Positions 1 through 9,014 of a stretch of DNA of 64,000 bases are shown here, piece after piece. The notes beneath the pieces are model-generated. The model saw only the letters and a program-made list of their open reading frames with translations, had not been told where the DNA came from and did not search any database. The translations under genes and the position numbers were made by a program. The DNA is from Phytohabitans sp037414955 (GTDB lineage Bacteria; Actinomycetota; Actinomycetes; Mycobacteriales; Micromonosporaceae). Location: assembly GCA_037414955.1 (NCBI GenBank), contig JBBEWH010000051.1:1-64000 (forward strand), given 5' to 3'. The stretch's first letter is position 1, and every line of letters starts with the position of its first letter.

Positions 1-3000
1 CGAGTCGGCCGCGCTCTGCAGCACCACGCGCAGGCGCGTGGTGCTGACCGCCGGGAAGGACACCACGTTGTACTGGTCGGCCGCGCGCGGGTAGGTGGCC
101 GCGATGTCCACGTACGCGCTGCCGTTCCAGTACTGGAGCTGCCACGACGCGGGCAGGTCGATGCCCTGGCCGTCGTCGAAGAAGTACACCTCGGCGCGGC
201 TCAGGTCGACCGCCGACGGCCAGGTCAGCTCGGCCCACTGCGCACCCTCGTTGGGCCAGGTGCCCCAGCGCGGGTTGACGGTGTCGTTGGACGACGGGGG
301 ATCGATGCCGTCGTTGATCGCGGCCACCGACTCCCACGACGAGGTGTACGACGCGCTCGGCGTCGCCGCCGGCGCCCGGTTGCCGGTCGGCGGCGGGGGA
401 GTGCCGCCGCGCTGGTACGCCTGGACCTCGGTCAGCCCGGCCTTCGACCCGGACGCGTGCGTGACGAGCACCCGGATCCGTTGCGTGGACACCGGCGTGA
501 ACCGCACCCGGTTGTAGTTCGCTCGCGGCGCCGCCGGTGCCTTCACCTCGGACGCCACGTTGGTCCAGGTGGTGCCGTTCAGGTACTGCACCGTGTACGA
601 CGAGGGCGCCCGGTACGTCGAGTTCTGCGGCCGGCTGTCCCGGAAGTACAGCCGCAGCTCGTCGACCGTCCGCGCCTGGCCGAAGTTGAGCTCGTACCAG
701 TCCTGGGTGTTCGGCGAGCCCGCCGCGCCCCAGATCGGGTCGTTGATGGTGAAGCCGTCGACCGCGGCGCCCGTCGAGGTGCCACCGGCCGTGAACGACG
801 CGGTCGCGCTCACGCCGCGCGCCAGGTTCGGCGTCGTGGACGTGAGGTCGACGCCCGCCTTGGCGAACACGTCCACGATCCGGTCGCCGGTCAGGGCGAC
901 GGCGCTCGGCGCCACCAGCGGAGAGGCCGCGTTGAACTGCACCGTGCCGCCGGCCGGCAGCGACACCGCGCCGTTCGCCGGGTCGTACAGCACGCGGGTG
1001 AGCCGGTCCACGGTGACCGCCCGGGCACCGTCCACATAGATCGAGTACCCCTGCGGGACGCCGTTGTAGCGGGTCACCCCGTCGGCCGGGTCGTCCCAGA
1101 CGATGCTGAGGTCGTGGCCCCGGTACCGCACGTTGTTGATCGCGAAGTGCGACCACCCGATGTTGATGGGCCACAGCTCGACCTGGCGGTCGTCGCGCGG
1201 GCGCAGCCCGGCGACGTCCTCGATGACCGTCCAGTTGGCGCTGCCGAGGATGTTGTGGTGGATCCAGGACCGGTAGTCGATGCGCTGGGCGCCGGCGTTC
1301 CAGTTCGCCCAGAACTCGTTGGCGTCCGGCCACGCCGTGTTGCCGTTGACGTACTGCGCCCAGGTGTTCCAGTACAGCAGCTTCTTGTAGTGCTCGGCGG
1401 TCATCCACTGGTTGGGGTAGTTGCGCAGCACCGACGAGAACAGCCGGAACTGCACGGTGGAGTTGATGGTGGAGAAGTTGTTGCTGCCCGGGTTGCCGGC
1501 GGCCGCGGCGGCGGCCTTGTCCCGCTGGTTCGCCGTGAAGAACGGGAAGATCGGGTAGTCGGCGGGGTCGTCGAACAGGCGCAGCGCCTGCCGGTACTGG
1601 TCGGTGTTCGGCATCAGCCCGACCGAGTACGGGTAGTAGTTGTTGATCTCCTTCCAGGGCACGAACTCGTTGGACGACACGTGCCGGTGCTCCAGCAGCT
1701 GCCGGTTCGGGTTCCACAGCTGGTTGACGATGCCGTTGCGCACCCGGTCGGCGAGCTGCTGCATCTCGGTCGCCTTGGCGGTGTTGCCGAGCGTCTGGTA
1801 CGCCCGCACCGCCGCCATGGCGTTGCTGTACACGTACGCGCCCTCGGCCCGGTCCAGCCAGCCGTCCCGCCAGTGGAACGACACCGCGTCGGCGTCGTTA
1901 CCGGTCAGCGCGCCCCAGTCGTACTCGATGACGCCGTCGTTGTCGTGGTCGTAGAAGGACAGCTGGCCCTTGACGTCCTGCTCGGCGTACCGGGCCAGGT
2001 TGGCCAGCATCGCCGGCTGTCCACCGTGGATCTGGTACGACCGCCAGGCCGCCTCGGAGATGTACTGGGTGTACGAGTTGGACCAGTTGGCCGGGTCGCC
2101 GGGGTTGTCCACGTACCGGCCGTTGCGGGAGACGGTGCCGACCGACAGCCACGGCCCGTACCCGTACATCGGGTTCCGCAGGTACTTCAGGTCGTCGATG
2201 TGCATCGGCTGGGTCAGCACGATCGCGTTGTTGTACCCGAGCACGCCCTCCAGGGACGTGGGGAACTGGAAGGTCTGCCCGGGGATGTCCGCGTCGAGGT
2301 GGTTGAACCGCATCAGCCACCAGCGGTAGTAGATGTTCTTCTTGATGGCCGGCTCGGGCACGTCGATGTAGGGCACGTTGTCGGCCCACCACCGGTGGTA
2401 CGCCCGCACATGCGTCGCGAACGCCGTCGCGTTGTCGTACCCGCGGTAGGCGTCGTACTCGGTGCGCGACTCGGGGATCTCGTTGGTGACGAAGCCCATG
2501 ACCACCTTGGCGGTGACGGTCTGCCCGGCGCCGACGGTGACCGACCGGTTCAGCTCGCCGCTGGTGACGGTGAAGCCGCTGTCCCCGGACAGCCGCGGGA
2601 ACAGCGTGGTGAGACCGTTGTACGCGTTCACCTGCCCGGTCAGCTCCGACCCGCTGCCCGAGGTGGCGTACGGCGAGGTGGCCCGCAGCTGCAGCGTGGT
2701 CGACGCCGAGCCGCTGTTGGTGATGGACAGGTTGGTCACCGCGACGTTCTGCTCGGTGATGAACTTGGTGGCGTTCACCCGCACCGACCCGCTGGTGTGC
2801 ACGCTGCGCCAGTGGCTGGGGCCCTGCCACCGCTGGCCCACCTGCTCGGTGAAGGTGCCCGGCGTGATCGCCACCGAGTACGCGTTCTGGTTGTTGATGC
2901 TCTCGTAGTAGGCGACCTGGCCGCCGAACCCGATGACCGACGGGTTGTGCACCTTCATGAACAGCGCGCGGCCGCGGGTCATGAGGATGCCGCCGTCCGC

Positions 3001-3231
3001 GTCGGACGGGTCGCTGCCGGTCCGGCCGAGCAGGCGGTCGATCCAGAAGTCGGTGCCGCCGCTCTCCGCGTCGTAGATGGCGCGCATCATGTCGCCCGTC
3101 GTGTACGACACGGGCGGTTGGGGGATCGCCCCGCCGCTGAACGTGGGGAAGCCGATCGTCTGCGCGGCCTGGACCGGGGTGGGGATGAGGAGGAGCCCGG
3201 CCACGACTGTGGCCGCGAGGAGCTTACGCAT
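1..3231 (-). CDS. Secreted MGH1-like six-hairpin glycosidase with discoidin domains (3' end beyond window)
   Basis: The minus-strand frame is open from the ATG at 3231 to the window edge (at least 1077 codons, no stop seen). A GGAGG seven bases upstream of the ATG supports this start. Residues 1-22 form a Sec signal (MRKLL, hydrophobic core, VQA). The central part (about 280-720) is rich in aromatic residues and resembles alpha/alpha six-hairpin glycosidases of the MGH1/GH63-like type, with segments such as YYRWWLMRFNHLDAD and WDYGALTGNDADAV-like acidic loops. Two F5/8-type C (discoidin) carbohydrate-binding modules follow, at about 800-935 and from 950 onward, separated by a Pro-rich linker. 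It probably hydrolyses an extracellular polysaccharide; the substrate cannot be read from the sequence. A long open frame on the opposite strand is a GC-rich shadow. Confidence 0.8.
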   Translation of the reverse strand, partial: MRKLLAATVVAGLLLIPTPVQAAQTIGFPTFSGGAIPQPPVSYTTGDMMRAIYDAESGGTDFWIDRLLGRTGSDPSDADGGILMTRGRALFMKVHNPSVIGFGGQVAYYESINNQNAYSVAITPGTFTEQVGQRWQGPSHWRSVHTSGSVRVNATKFITEQNVAVTNLSITNSGSASTTLQLRATSPYATSGSGSELTGQVNAYNGLTTLFPRLSGDSGFTVTSGELNRSVTVGAGQTVTAKVVMGFVTNEIPESRTEYDAYRGYDNATAFATHVRAYHRWWADNVPYIDVPEPAIKKNIYYRWWLMRFNHLDADIPGQTFQFPTSLEGVLGYNNAIVLTQPMHIDDLKYLRNPMYGYGPWLSVGTVSRNGRYVDNPGDPANWSNSYTQYISEAAWRSYQIHGGQPAMLANLARYAEQDVKGQLSFYDHDNDGVIEYDWGALTGNDADAVSFHWRDGWLDRAEGAYVYSNAMAAVRAYQTLGNTAKATEMQQLADRVRNGIVNQLWNPNRQLLEHRHVSSNEFVPWKEINNYYPYSVGLMPNTDQYRQALRLFDDPADYPIFPFFTANQRDKAAAAAAGNPGSNNFSTINSTVQFRLFSSVLRNYPNQWMTAEHYKKLLYWNTWAQYVNGNTAWPDANEFWANWNAGAQRIDYRSWIHHNILGSANWTVIEDVAGLRPRDDRQVELWPINIGWSHFAINNVRYRGHDLSIVWDDPADGVTRYNGVPQGYSIYVDGARAVTVDRLTRVLYDPANGAVSLPAGGTVQFNAASPLVAPSAVALTGDRIVDVFAKAGVDLTSTTPNLARGVSATASFTAGGTSTGAAVDGFTINDPIWGAAGSPNTQDWYELNFGQARTVDELRLYFRDSRPQNSTYRAPSSYTVQYLNGTTWTNVASEVKAPAAPRANYNRVRFTPVSTQRIRVLVTHASGSKAGLTEVQAYQRGGTPPPPTGNRAPAATPSASYTSSWESVAAINDGIDPPSSNDTVNPRWGTWPNEGAQWAELTWPSAVDLSRAEVYFFDDGQGIDLPASWQLQYWNGSAYVDIAATYPRAADQYNVVSFPAVSTTRLRVVLQSAADS

Positions 3232-3346
3232 CGCGTACCTCCGGGGGCGTGGGACAAGCGTGTGAACGAGCGCGCCGCCCGGTCGCGCTGATGCGTATTC
3301 GGCAGCGTACAGACCACGATCGATGCGGGCAACCGTGGCCGCCCTC

Positions 3347-3402
3347 CATGATCAAGGCGTCCCTCACGTCGTCGTAGCGACGTGAGGGACGCCTTGATCA
3401 TG
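3347..3402. repeat. 56-bp palindromic element, copy 1 (perfect arms)
   Basis: 25-bp perfect inverted arms beginning CATGATCAAGGCGTCCC flank a 6-base loop TCGTAG. It lies between the promoter side of the glycosidase gene and the 3' end of the CBS-domain gene, which are read in the same direction. It is the least decayed A-type copy and can serve as reference for the family. Confidence 0.95.
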
Positions 3403-3420
3403 CGCCCGCTGAATGCGGTG

Positions 3421-4083
3421 TCAGGGCCTGCCGTACACCTTTTCGACGAACTCGGCCACCCGGTGCTCGTCGAGGTGGCGCGCCAGGTCGGCTTCACTGA
3501 TCATGCCGACCAGGCGGTGGTTCTCCAGTACCGGCATCCGCTTGACCTGGTGGCGCTCCATCCTTTCCAGCACCTGTTCGATGTCGGCGCCGGCGTCGAC
3601 GCAGAAGACCCTGCCCTGGGCCAGGTCACCGACCCGGACCGTGGCCGGGTCGCGGCCCTCCGCCACGCACCGGATGGCGATGTCGCGGTCGGTCAGGATG
3701 CCGTGCAGCCGGTCGTCCGTACCGCAGATCGGCAGTGAGCCGACGTCGAGCTCGCGCATCTTGACCGCCGCGGCCGCGACGGTGTCGTCCATGCCGACAC
3801 ACTCGGCGCCGACATGCATGATCTCCCGCGCGAGCCGGCCGGTGGCCGGACGGCCGGTCGCGGTGCGGGCCTGGGTCCGCGCCCGATGGTGGGCGTCGAC
3901 CGCCTCCAGCGCCTCGGTCACGGCCTCGCGGCGGCCGTCACCGGTGTGTTCGGCATAGCTGGCCTCGCCCAGCTTGCGCAGCAGTCGGCGATGCTCGCGG
4001 CGGGCCCGGATCTCATCCAGCTGGGCGCGGCTGCGCCGCAGCCCGCGTTCCGCGGTGGATTTTGCCTTGTCGACGGCGCTCAT
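3421..4083 (-). CDS. Tandem CBS-domain protein
   Basis: A 220-residue soluble protein. The N-terminal 85 residues are basic and predicted helical (RRSRAQLDEIRARREHRRLL). Two CBS motifs follow (about 95-150 and 160-215), recognisable by IMHVGAECVGMDDTVAAAA, GSLPICGTDDRLHGILTDRDI and KRMPVLENHRLVGMISEADL. CBS pairs bind adenosine nucleotides and usually gate or sense energy state; stand-alone actinobacterial forms are often linked to hypoxia or dormancy, but no such link is visible here. The start was placed at the ATG at 4083 because AAAGGAGGAG lies just upstream; an upstream in-frame ATG lacks this. It is transcribed alone, divergent from the M24 peptidase. Confidence 0.9.
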   Translation of the reverse strand: MSAVDKAKSTAERGLRRSRAQLDEIRARREHRRLLRKLGEASYAEHTGDGRREAVTEALEAVDAHHRARTQARTATGRPATGRLAREIMHVGAECVGMDDTVAAAAVKMRELDVGSLPICGTDDRLHGILTDRDIAIRCVAEGRDPATVRVGDLAQGRVFCVDAGADIEQVLERMERHQVKRMPVLENHRLVGMISEADLARHLDEHRVAEFVEKVYGRP

Positions 4084-4186
4084 GACTCCTCCTTTGCCGC
4101 TCAACCCCAGCATTCGCAGCCTCCCACGGCGCGCGCCCGCGTGCAGGCGATACGCCGGACTGACCCAGGCGCCGGACGTCCTCGAC

Positions 4187-4242
4187 CATGATCAAGGCGT
4201 CCCTCACGGAGCGCTCACGACTACCGGGACGCCTTGATCATG
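4187..4242. repeat. 56-bp palindromic element, copy 2
   Basis: The outer 17 bp of each arm pair perfectly (CATGATCAAGGCGTCCC with its complement) and the inner part has diverged, ending in the CACGACTACCGGGACGC right-half subtype shared with copies at 32529 and 59253. It sits between divergent genes (CBS protein and M24 peptidase), where no terminator is needed. Confidence 0.93.
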
Positions 4243-4260
4243 GGGAGGTACGGTGTCAGC

Positions 4261-5361
4261 GTGCTGTACCCACCGGACCGCGTCGCCGCGGCGCAGCGGG
4301 CCACCGCCGCCGCCGGGCTCGACGCGCTGCTGATCACCCCGGGCTCCGACCTGCGCTATCTCACCGGCTACCACGCCCACGTCCTGGAACGGCTGACCTG
4401 CCTGGTGCTGCCCGCCGAGGGTGAGGCCACGCTGATCGTGCCGCGCCTGGAACGGCCGGCGGCGGAGGCGTCACCGGCGCCCGCCACCGGGGCGCGCATC
4501 GTCGACCATGAGGACGGCTCGGACCCGTACCCCCTGGTCTTGCGGGCCCTTCCCGGGCCGGCGACCCAGGTCGGCCTGTCCGACCGGATGTGGGCGATGC
4601 ACGCGCTGGCGCTGCGCGACGCGCTGCCCGGGGCGCGGCAGCGCCTGGCCGGCGAGGTGCTGGCGCCGCTGCGGATGCGCAAGTCGCCGGCGGAGGTGGC
4701 GGCGCTGCGCGAGGCCGGCGCGGCGATCGACGCGGTGCATGCCCGGATGGCGCGGTGGCTGCGGCCCGGCCGCACCGAGGCCGAGGTGGGCGCGGACATC
4801 GCGGCCGCGATCCGGGAGGCCGGGCACGCCACTGTGGACTTCGTGATCGTGGCGTCCGGGCCGAACGGTGCCAGCCCGCACCACGAGACGTCGTCCCGGG
4901 TGATCGCGCCGGGGGATCCGGTCGTGGTGGACATCGGCGGCACCATGCCGTCCGGCTACTGCTCGGACTCGACCCGCACCTACGTGGTGGGGTCGCCGCC
5001 GGACGACTTCGCGGCGTACTACGCGGTGCTGTATGCCGCGCAGCGGGCGGCCGTCGCCGCGGTGCGGCCCGGCGTCACGGCCGGGTCCGTGGACGCGGCG
5101 GCCCGGGACGTGATCGCGGCGGCGGGGTACGGCGACGCGTTCCTGCACCGCACCGGGCACGGCATCGGCCTGGACGGGCACGAAGACCCCTACATCGTGG
5201 CCGGCGGCGACCTGGTGCTGGAACCCGGCATGACCTTCTCGATCGAGCCCGGCATCTACCTCGCGGGCCGCCACGGCGCCCGCATCGAGGACATCGTCGC
5301 GTGCACCGAGCACGGCGCAGACCGCCTGAACACGCTTCCCACGGAGCTGGTGTCGCTGTGA
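4261..5361 (+). CDS. M24-family Xaa-Pro aminopeptidase
   Basis: 366 residues with creatinase/aminopeptidase P architecture: an N-terminal domain to about residue 135 and a C-terminal pita-bread metallopeptidase domain. The five metal ligands are recognisable: Asp in VVDIGGT, Asp in YCSDSTRT, His in HRTGHGIG, Glu in SIEPGIY and Glu in ARIED. It should remove N-terminal residues preceding proline in cytosolic peptides. The GTG at 4261 is preferred, with GGGGAGG at 4242-4248. In-frame TTG (4234) and ATG (4240) codons lie inside the 56-bp repeat and would add repeat-encoded residues MIMGRYGVS. It is convergent with the downstream MFS gene. Confidence 0.9.
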   Translation: MLYPPDRVAAAQRATAAAGLDALLITPGSDLRYLTGYHAHVLERLTCLVLPAEGEATLIVPRLERPAAEASPAPATGARIVDHEDGSDPYPLVLRALPGPATQVGLSDRMWAMHALALRDALPGARQRLAGEVLAPLRMRKSPAEVAALREAGAAIDAVHARMARWLRPGRTEAEVGADIAAAIREAGHATVDFVIVASGPNGASPHHETSSRVIAPGDPVVVDIGGTMPSGYCSDSTRTYVVGSPPDDFAAYYAVLYAAQRAAVAAVRPGVTAGSVDAAARDVIAAAGYGDAFLHRTGHGIGLDGHEDPYIVAGGDLVLEPGMTFSIEPGIYLAGRHGARIEDIVACTEHGADRLNTLPTELVSL

Positions 5362-5373
5362 CCGTCGCGCGGC

Positions 5374-5449
5374 GTTGATCGAGGACGCTTCGTGGCTATC
5401 AAATCCCGATAAAAGTGGACATGATAGCCACGAAACGTCAACGATCAAC
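5374..5449. repeat. 76-bp palindromic element, family B copy 1
   Basis: Inverted arms (GTTGATCG at one end, CGATCAAC at the other; inner arms TCGTGGCTATC and GATAGCCACGA) flank a 22-base centre. It lies between convergent M24 and MFS genes, three bases from the MFS stop. Its reverse complement aligns end to end, centre included, with 25205-25280, so it is a dispersed element rather than a chance hairpin. Confidence 0.88.
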
Positions 5450-5451
5450 GA

Positions 5452-6966
5452 TCAACGAGCGGCGGGCTCGGGGTTCGGTGCCGGGTCCGGCGCAGGGTCG
5501 GGTGTCGGGGAGGGACGGCGGAGGACGGCCAGGGCTACCGCGGCGCCGGCGAGCGAGCACACCACGCCGGTGATGTTGCCGATCGCCATCGCCGAGACGA
5601 AGGCCTCGCGGGCGGCCTCGGCCCACTGGGGTGAGCCGGTCGCCGCCGCCAGTCCCAGGGTGTCCGCGATGGAGTCGCGCGCCGCCGCCGGGATGCCGGC
5701 GTCGTCGGGCAGGGCCCCGGTGTACGCGGCCGACAGCACGCTGCCCAGCACCGCGATGCTCAGCGCCATGCCGCCCTGCTGGATGGTGTCGTTGACGGCC
5801 GAGCCCACGCTGGCGTGCTCGCGGGGGATCGCGCCCATCAGCGTCGCGTAGGCGGCCGGCCCGGCCATGCCGGCGCCGACGCCCATGACGATGAGGCCGG
5901 CGATCAGTGTCGGGTACCCGTCGTCCGGCCCGACCGTGGCCAGCACGGCGAACCCGGCGGCGATCACCACCATGCCGGCGACCACCAGCGTCCGGTTGCT
6001 GATCTTCTTACCGAGCGTCGCGCCGATGATGTTGCAGAAGGCCACGGCCACCGCGTACGGCGCGAGGGCCAAGCCGGCCTTCATCGGCCCGTACCCGAGC
6101 ACGAACTGGAGGTACTGGGTCAGGGCGAGCAGCAGCGCCCCGGTGGCGAACATCAGCAGCACCACGGAGAAGCTGGCGCCGCTGAACTGCGGGTTGCGGA
6201 ACATGCCCAGCGGTAGGAGTGGGTGTGCGCGCCGGGACTCCCAGAGGACGAACGCGGCGATCGCCGTCGCCGCCAGGACGAACGCGGCGATGACGGGGGT
6301 TGACCAGCCCTCGTGCGGCAGCGAGATGATGGCCCAGATCAGGGCGACCATGCCGGCGAGGGACAGCAGCGCGCCGACGGGATCGGCCGGGCGGGCCGGG
6401 CCGCGCGATTCGGGCACCAGCCACAGGGTCGCCGCGATCGCGATGGCGGCGAGCGGCACGTTGATCAGGAACGCCGAGCCCCACCAGAAGTGCTCCAGCA
6501 GCAGGCCGCCGAGGGTGGGGCCGCCCACGATGGCGAGCAGGCCGACCACGGTCCACGCGGACATGGCCTGCCGCTGCTCGCTCGGGTCGAACACCATGAT
6601 CATGATGGACAGCGTGCTGGGCATGGCGAACGCGCCGCCCACGCCCATCAGCGCCCGGCACGCGATGAGCTGCCAGGGCTCCGTGGCGAACGCGCCGAGC
6701 AGCGACGCGCCGCCGAGCACGCCGAGGCCGACGAGGAGGGCGAGCCGCCGCCCGTACCGGTCGGACAGGCCGCCGGCGGTGATCAGCGCGCCGGCGAAGG
6801 CCAGGATGTACGCGTCCAGGATCCATTGGATGTCCGCCGGGGACGCGCCCAGGTCGCGCATGAGGGGCGGGATCGCCAGGTTGAGGATCATGTTATCCAC
6901 GCCCAGCACCAGCAGCGCGAGGCAGAGGACGCCGAGGATCCACCACCGGCGCGGATGAGAAGACAT
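5452..6966 (-). CDS. DHA2-type MFS multidrug exporter (14 TM)
   Basis: 504 residues, hydrophobic throughout, with the spacing of 14 membrane segments seen in the EmrB/QacA group of the major facilitator superfamily. Motifs include the loop GGLSDRYGRRLALL and the antiporter-type GPTLGGLLL. It should extrude drugs or hydrophobic metabolites by proton antiport in the cytoplasmic membrane. The start is the ATG at 6966; longer versions would run into the divergent TetR gene. The pair shares an 84-base intergenic region with two palindromic operators, so TetR control is very likely. The substrate is unknown. Confidence 0.9.
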   Translation of the reverse strand: MSSHPRRWWILGVLCLALLVLGVDNMILNLAIPPLMRDLGASPADIQWILDAYILAFAGALITAGGLSDRYGRRLALLVGLGVLGGASLLGAFATEPWQLIACRALMGVGGAFAMPSTLSIMIMVFDPSEQRQAMSAWTVVGLLAIVGGPTLGGLLLEHFWWGSAFLINVPLAAIAIAATLWLVPESRGPARPADPVGALLSLAGMVALIWAIISLPHEGWSTPVIAAFVLAATAIAAFVLWESRRAHPLLPLGMFRNPQFSGASFSVVLLMFATGALLLALTQYLQFVLGYGPMKAGLALAPYAVAVAFCNIIGATLGKKISNRTLVVAGMVVIAAGFAVLATVGPDDGYPTLIAGLIVMGVGAGMAGPAAYATLMGAIPREHASVGSAVNDTIQQGGMALSIAVLGSVLSAAYTGALPDDAGIPAAARDSIADTLGLAAATGSPQWAEAAREAFVSAMAIGNITGVVCSLAGAAVALAVLRRPSPTPDPAPDPAPNPEPAAR

Positions 6967-6982
6967 GAGGGTACTCCTACTC

Positions 6983-7029
6983 GAACGCTGTTCCGGTTGG
7001 TTACTGTACGCCCAACCCGAACGATGTTC
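6983..7029. promoter_or_regulatory. Two TetR operator candidates between exporter and regulator
   Basis: GAACGCTGTTC (6983-6993) and GAACGATGTTC (7019-7029) are 11-bp palindromes of form GAAC-N3-GTTC, start to start 36 bp apart. The flanking context CGAAC..TGTTCC is also shared. They sit in the divergent promoter region, as expected for autoregulation and exporter repression. Confidence 0.75.
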
Positions 7030-7050
7030 CAGTCGGATTAGGATGGGGTG

Positions 7051-7773
7051 ATGTCGGAAAAGCTTCAGCGGCGCTCGCGGGGCGAGCCGGCGCTGCGCCG
7101 GGCGCAGATCGTGTCCGAGGCGCTGCGGCTGCTCGACGAGGAGGGCGTCGAGGCGCTGAGCATGCGCCGCCTCGCCGCCCGCCTGGACGCCGGCGCCCCG
7201 AGCCTCTACTGGCATGTGTCCAGCAAGGAAGAGCTGCTGAAGCTGGCCGTCGACGAGGTCTTCGGCGTGGTCGAGGCCCCGGATCCGGCCGACCCGGTCG
7301 GCTGGCGGCCGGCGGCCCTGCTGTGCGCGCACAGCATCCGTGCCACCATGCTGCGGCACCCGTGGCTCGGCGCGGTGCTCTTCTCCGAATCCGGCCTCGT
7401 GCATCTCGGGCCGAACATCATGAGCCTCACCGAGCGGCTGCTCCAGCTGTTCGTGGCGGCCGGCTTCCCGATCGAGGAGGCGCAGTACGCCGTGCAGACC
7501 CTGACCGGGTTCGTGCTCGGCGTGGCCGTCAGTGAGACGGCCTGGCTGCGGTCGCTGCGGCGCGCGGGTCAGACCGAGGAGCAGCGGATGGCCGCGCTGT
7601 GGCCGGCGGCCGCGGCGGCCGCGCGGGAGTACCCCGGCGTCCGCGACGTGTACGCGGCCGAGCAGGTGAAGGACCCGCGGCTGTCCCGCGACATGACATT
7701 CGGGTACGGCCTGGACCGGGTGCTCGACGGTCTGGAGGCGCGCCTCACCGCTCTCGGCCCTAACGAACGTTAA
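7051..7773 (+). CDS. TetR-family transcriptional regulator (TetR_C-type)
   Basis: 240 residues. The N-terminal helix-turn-helix is visible at about 18-65 (AQIVSEALRLLDEEGVEALSMRRLAARLDAGAPSLYWHVSSKEEL), followed by a helical ligand-binding domain like that of tetracycline-type repressors. It is divergent from the DHA2 exporter and very probably represses both genes through the GAAC-N3-GTTC sites. The ATG at 7051 is chosen over the adjacent GTG at 7048. A short palindrome overlapping its stop codon may belong to the next gene. Confidence 0.9.
   Translation: MSEKLQRRSRGEPALRRAQIVSEALRLLDEEGVEALSMRRLAARLDAGAPSLYWHVSSKEELLKLAVDEVFGVVEAPDPADPVGWRPAALLCAHSIRATMLRHPWLGAVLFSESGLVHLGPNIMSLTERLLQLFVAAGFPIEEAQYAVQTLTGFVLGVAVSETAWLRSLRRAGQTEEQRMAALWPAAAAAAREYPGVRDVYAAEQVKDPRLSRDMTFGYGLDRVLDGLEARLTALGPNER
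7761..7772. promoter_or_regulatory. Candidate operator TAACG-AA-CGTTA
   Basis: A 12-bp dyad overlaps the TetR stop codon and ends 10 bases before the acyl-CoA dehydrogenase ATG. TAACG-N2-CGTTA dyads are common for TetR regulators of acyl-CoA genes, so a regulator encoded elsewhere may act here. This is inference from one site. Confidence 0.45.
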
Positions 7774-7782
7774 GCTAGGGGC

Positions 7783-8910
7783 ATGGAGCGACTCCTGCCC
7801 TCACCCGAGGCCCACGATCTGCTGGAGTTGACGGCCGAGCTCGCCGACCGCGAGCTCGCGCCCCGCGCCGCCGACTACGAGTCGCGCGGCGAGTTCCCCC
7901 GCGACCTGATCCGCCTGCTCGGCCGCGCCGGCCTGCTCGGCCTGCCCTACCCGGAAGAGCACGGCGGCGCCGGCCAGCCGTACGAGGTGTACCTCCAGGT
8001 CGTGGAGATCCTCGCCAGCCGGTGGCTGGTCGCCGCGGAGGCCGTCAGCGTGCACACGCTGTCCTGCTATCCCGTGTACGCCCACGGCAGCGAGCGCCAG
8101 CGCAAGCTGCTGCCCGAGCTGCTCGGCGGCGACCTGCTCGGCGCGTACTGCCTGTCCGAGCCGCAGGGCGGCTCCGACGCGGCCGCGCTGACCACCCGCG
8201 CCGTCCGCGACGGCGACGCCTATGTGGTCACCGGCACCAAGGCGTGGATCACGCACGCCGGGCACGCCGACTTCTACAACATCTTCTGCCGCACCGGCGG
8301 CCCCGGCCCGCACGGCATCTCCTGCCTGCTCGCCGACGCCGACACGCCCGGCATCCTGCCGCAGAAGCCGGAGAAGACGATGGGCCTGCGCGCGTCGCCG
8401 GTCGCCCAGATCGTCTTCGACGGCGCCCGGGTGCCCGCCGACCGGCTGATCGGCGCGGAGGGGGACGGCTTCCGGATCGCGATGGAGGCGCTCGACTCCG
8501 GGCGGCTCGGCATCGCGGCCGCCGCCGTGGGGTTGGCGCAGGCGGCGCTCGACTACGCGGTCGCGTACGCCCGTTCGCGCGCCCAGTTCGGCCGCTCGAT
8601 CCTGGAGTTCCAGGGGATGCGGTTCCTGCTCGCCGACGCGGCCACCCAGATCTCGGCGGCGCGGGCGCTGGTGCTGTCGGCCGCCCGGCTGCGCGACGCC
8701 GGCCGGCCCTACTCGGTGGAGGCGGCCAAGGCGAAGCTGTTCGCCACCGACATGGCCATGAAGGTCACCACCGACGCGGTACAGGTGCTCGGCGGGTACG
8801 GCTACGTGTCGGACCACCCGGTGGAGCGGTACATGCGGGAGGCCAAGGTCCTCCAGATCGTCGAAGGCACCAACCAGATCCAACGCCTGGTCATCTCCCG
8901 CGCCCTCTGA
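7783..8910 (+). CDS. Acyl-CoA dehydrogenase
   Basis: 375 residues, the usual length of the FAD-dependent family. N-terminal helical domain, middle beta domain with YCLSEPQGGSDAAAL and VVTGTKAWITHAG, and C-terminal helical domain with the catalytic Glu in QIVEGTNQIQ, preceded by GGYGYVSDHPVERYMREAK. It oxidises an acyl-CoA to the 2-enoyl-CoA, passing electrons to ETF. The chain-length preference cannot be assigned. The ATG lies nine bases after the TetR stop, so co-transcription is possible, though the dyad at 7761 suggests its own control. Confidence 0.92.
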   Translation: MERLLPSPEAHDLLELTAELADRELAPRAADYESRGEFPRDLIRLLGRAGLLGLPYPEEHGGAGQPYEVYLQVVEILASRWLVAAEAVSVHTLSCYPVYAHGSERQRKLLPELLGGDLLGAYCLSEPQGGSDAAALTTRAVRDGDAYVVTGTKAWITHAGHADFYNIFCRTGGPGPHGISCLLADADTPGILPQKPEKTMGLRASPVAQIVFDGARVPADRLIGAEGDGFRIAMEALDSGRLGIAAAAVGLAQAALDYAVAYARSRAQFGRSILEFQGMRFLLADAATQISAARALVLSAARLRDAGRPYSVEAAKAKLFATDMAMKVTTDAVQVLGGYGYVSDHPVERYMREAKVLQIVEGTNQIQRLVISRAL

Positions 8911-8918
8911 CCCCCTCC

Positions 8919-8974
8919 CATGATCAAGGCGTCCCTCACGTCGTTAGAGCGACATGAGGGACGCCTTGATCATG
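8919..8974. repeat. 56-bp palindromic element, copy 3
   Basis: Arms of 25 bp pair with one mismatch around TTAGAG. The right half carries the CGACATGAGGGACGCC subtype also seen at 12895 and 35546. It lies between two genes read in the same direction (acyl-CoA dehydrogenase and Lrp regulator). Confidence 0.94.
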
Positions 8975-9014
8975 GGCTCACCGGTTTCAGCGCGACGGAG
9001 GGTAAGTTTTTCGC

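Noticed and set aside
457..3291. 944-codon open frame on the plus strand, rich in Arg, Val and Pro
   Set aside because: It is the antisense shadow of the glycosidase; the minus strand shows a signal peptide, Shine-Dalgarno and recognisable domains, while this frame has no recognisable motif.
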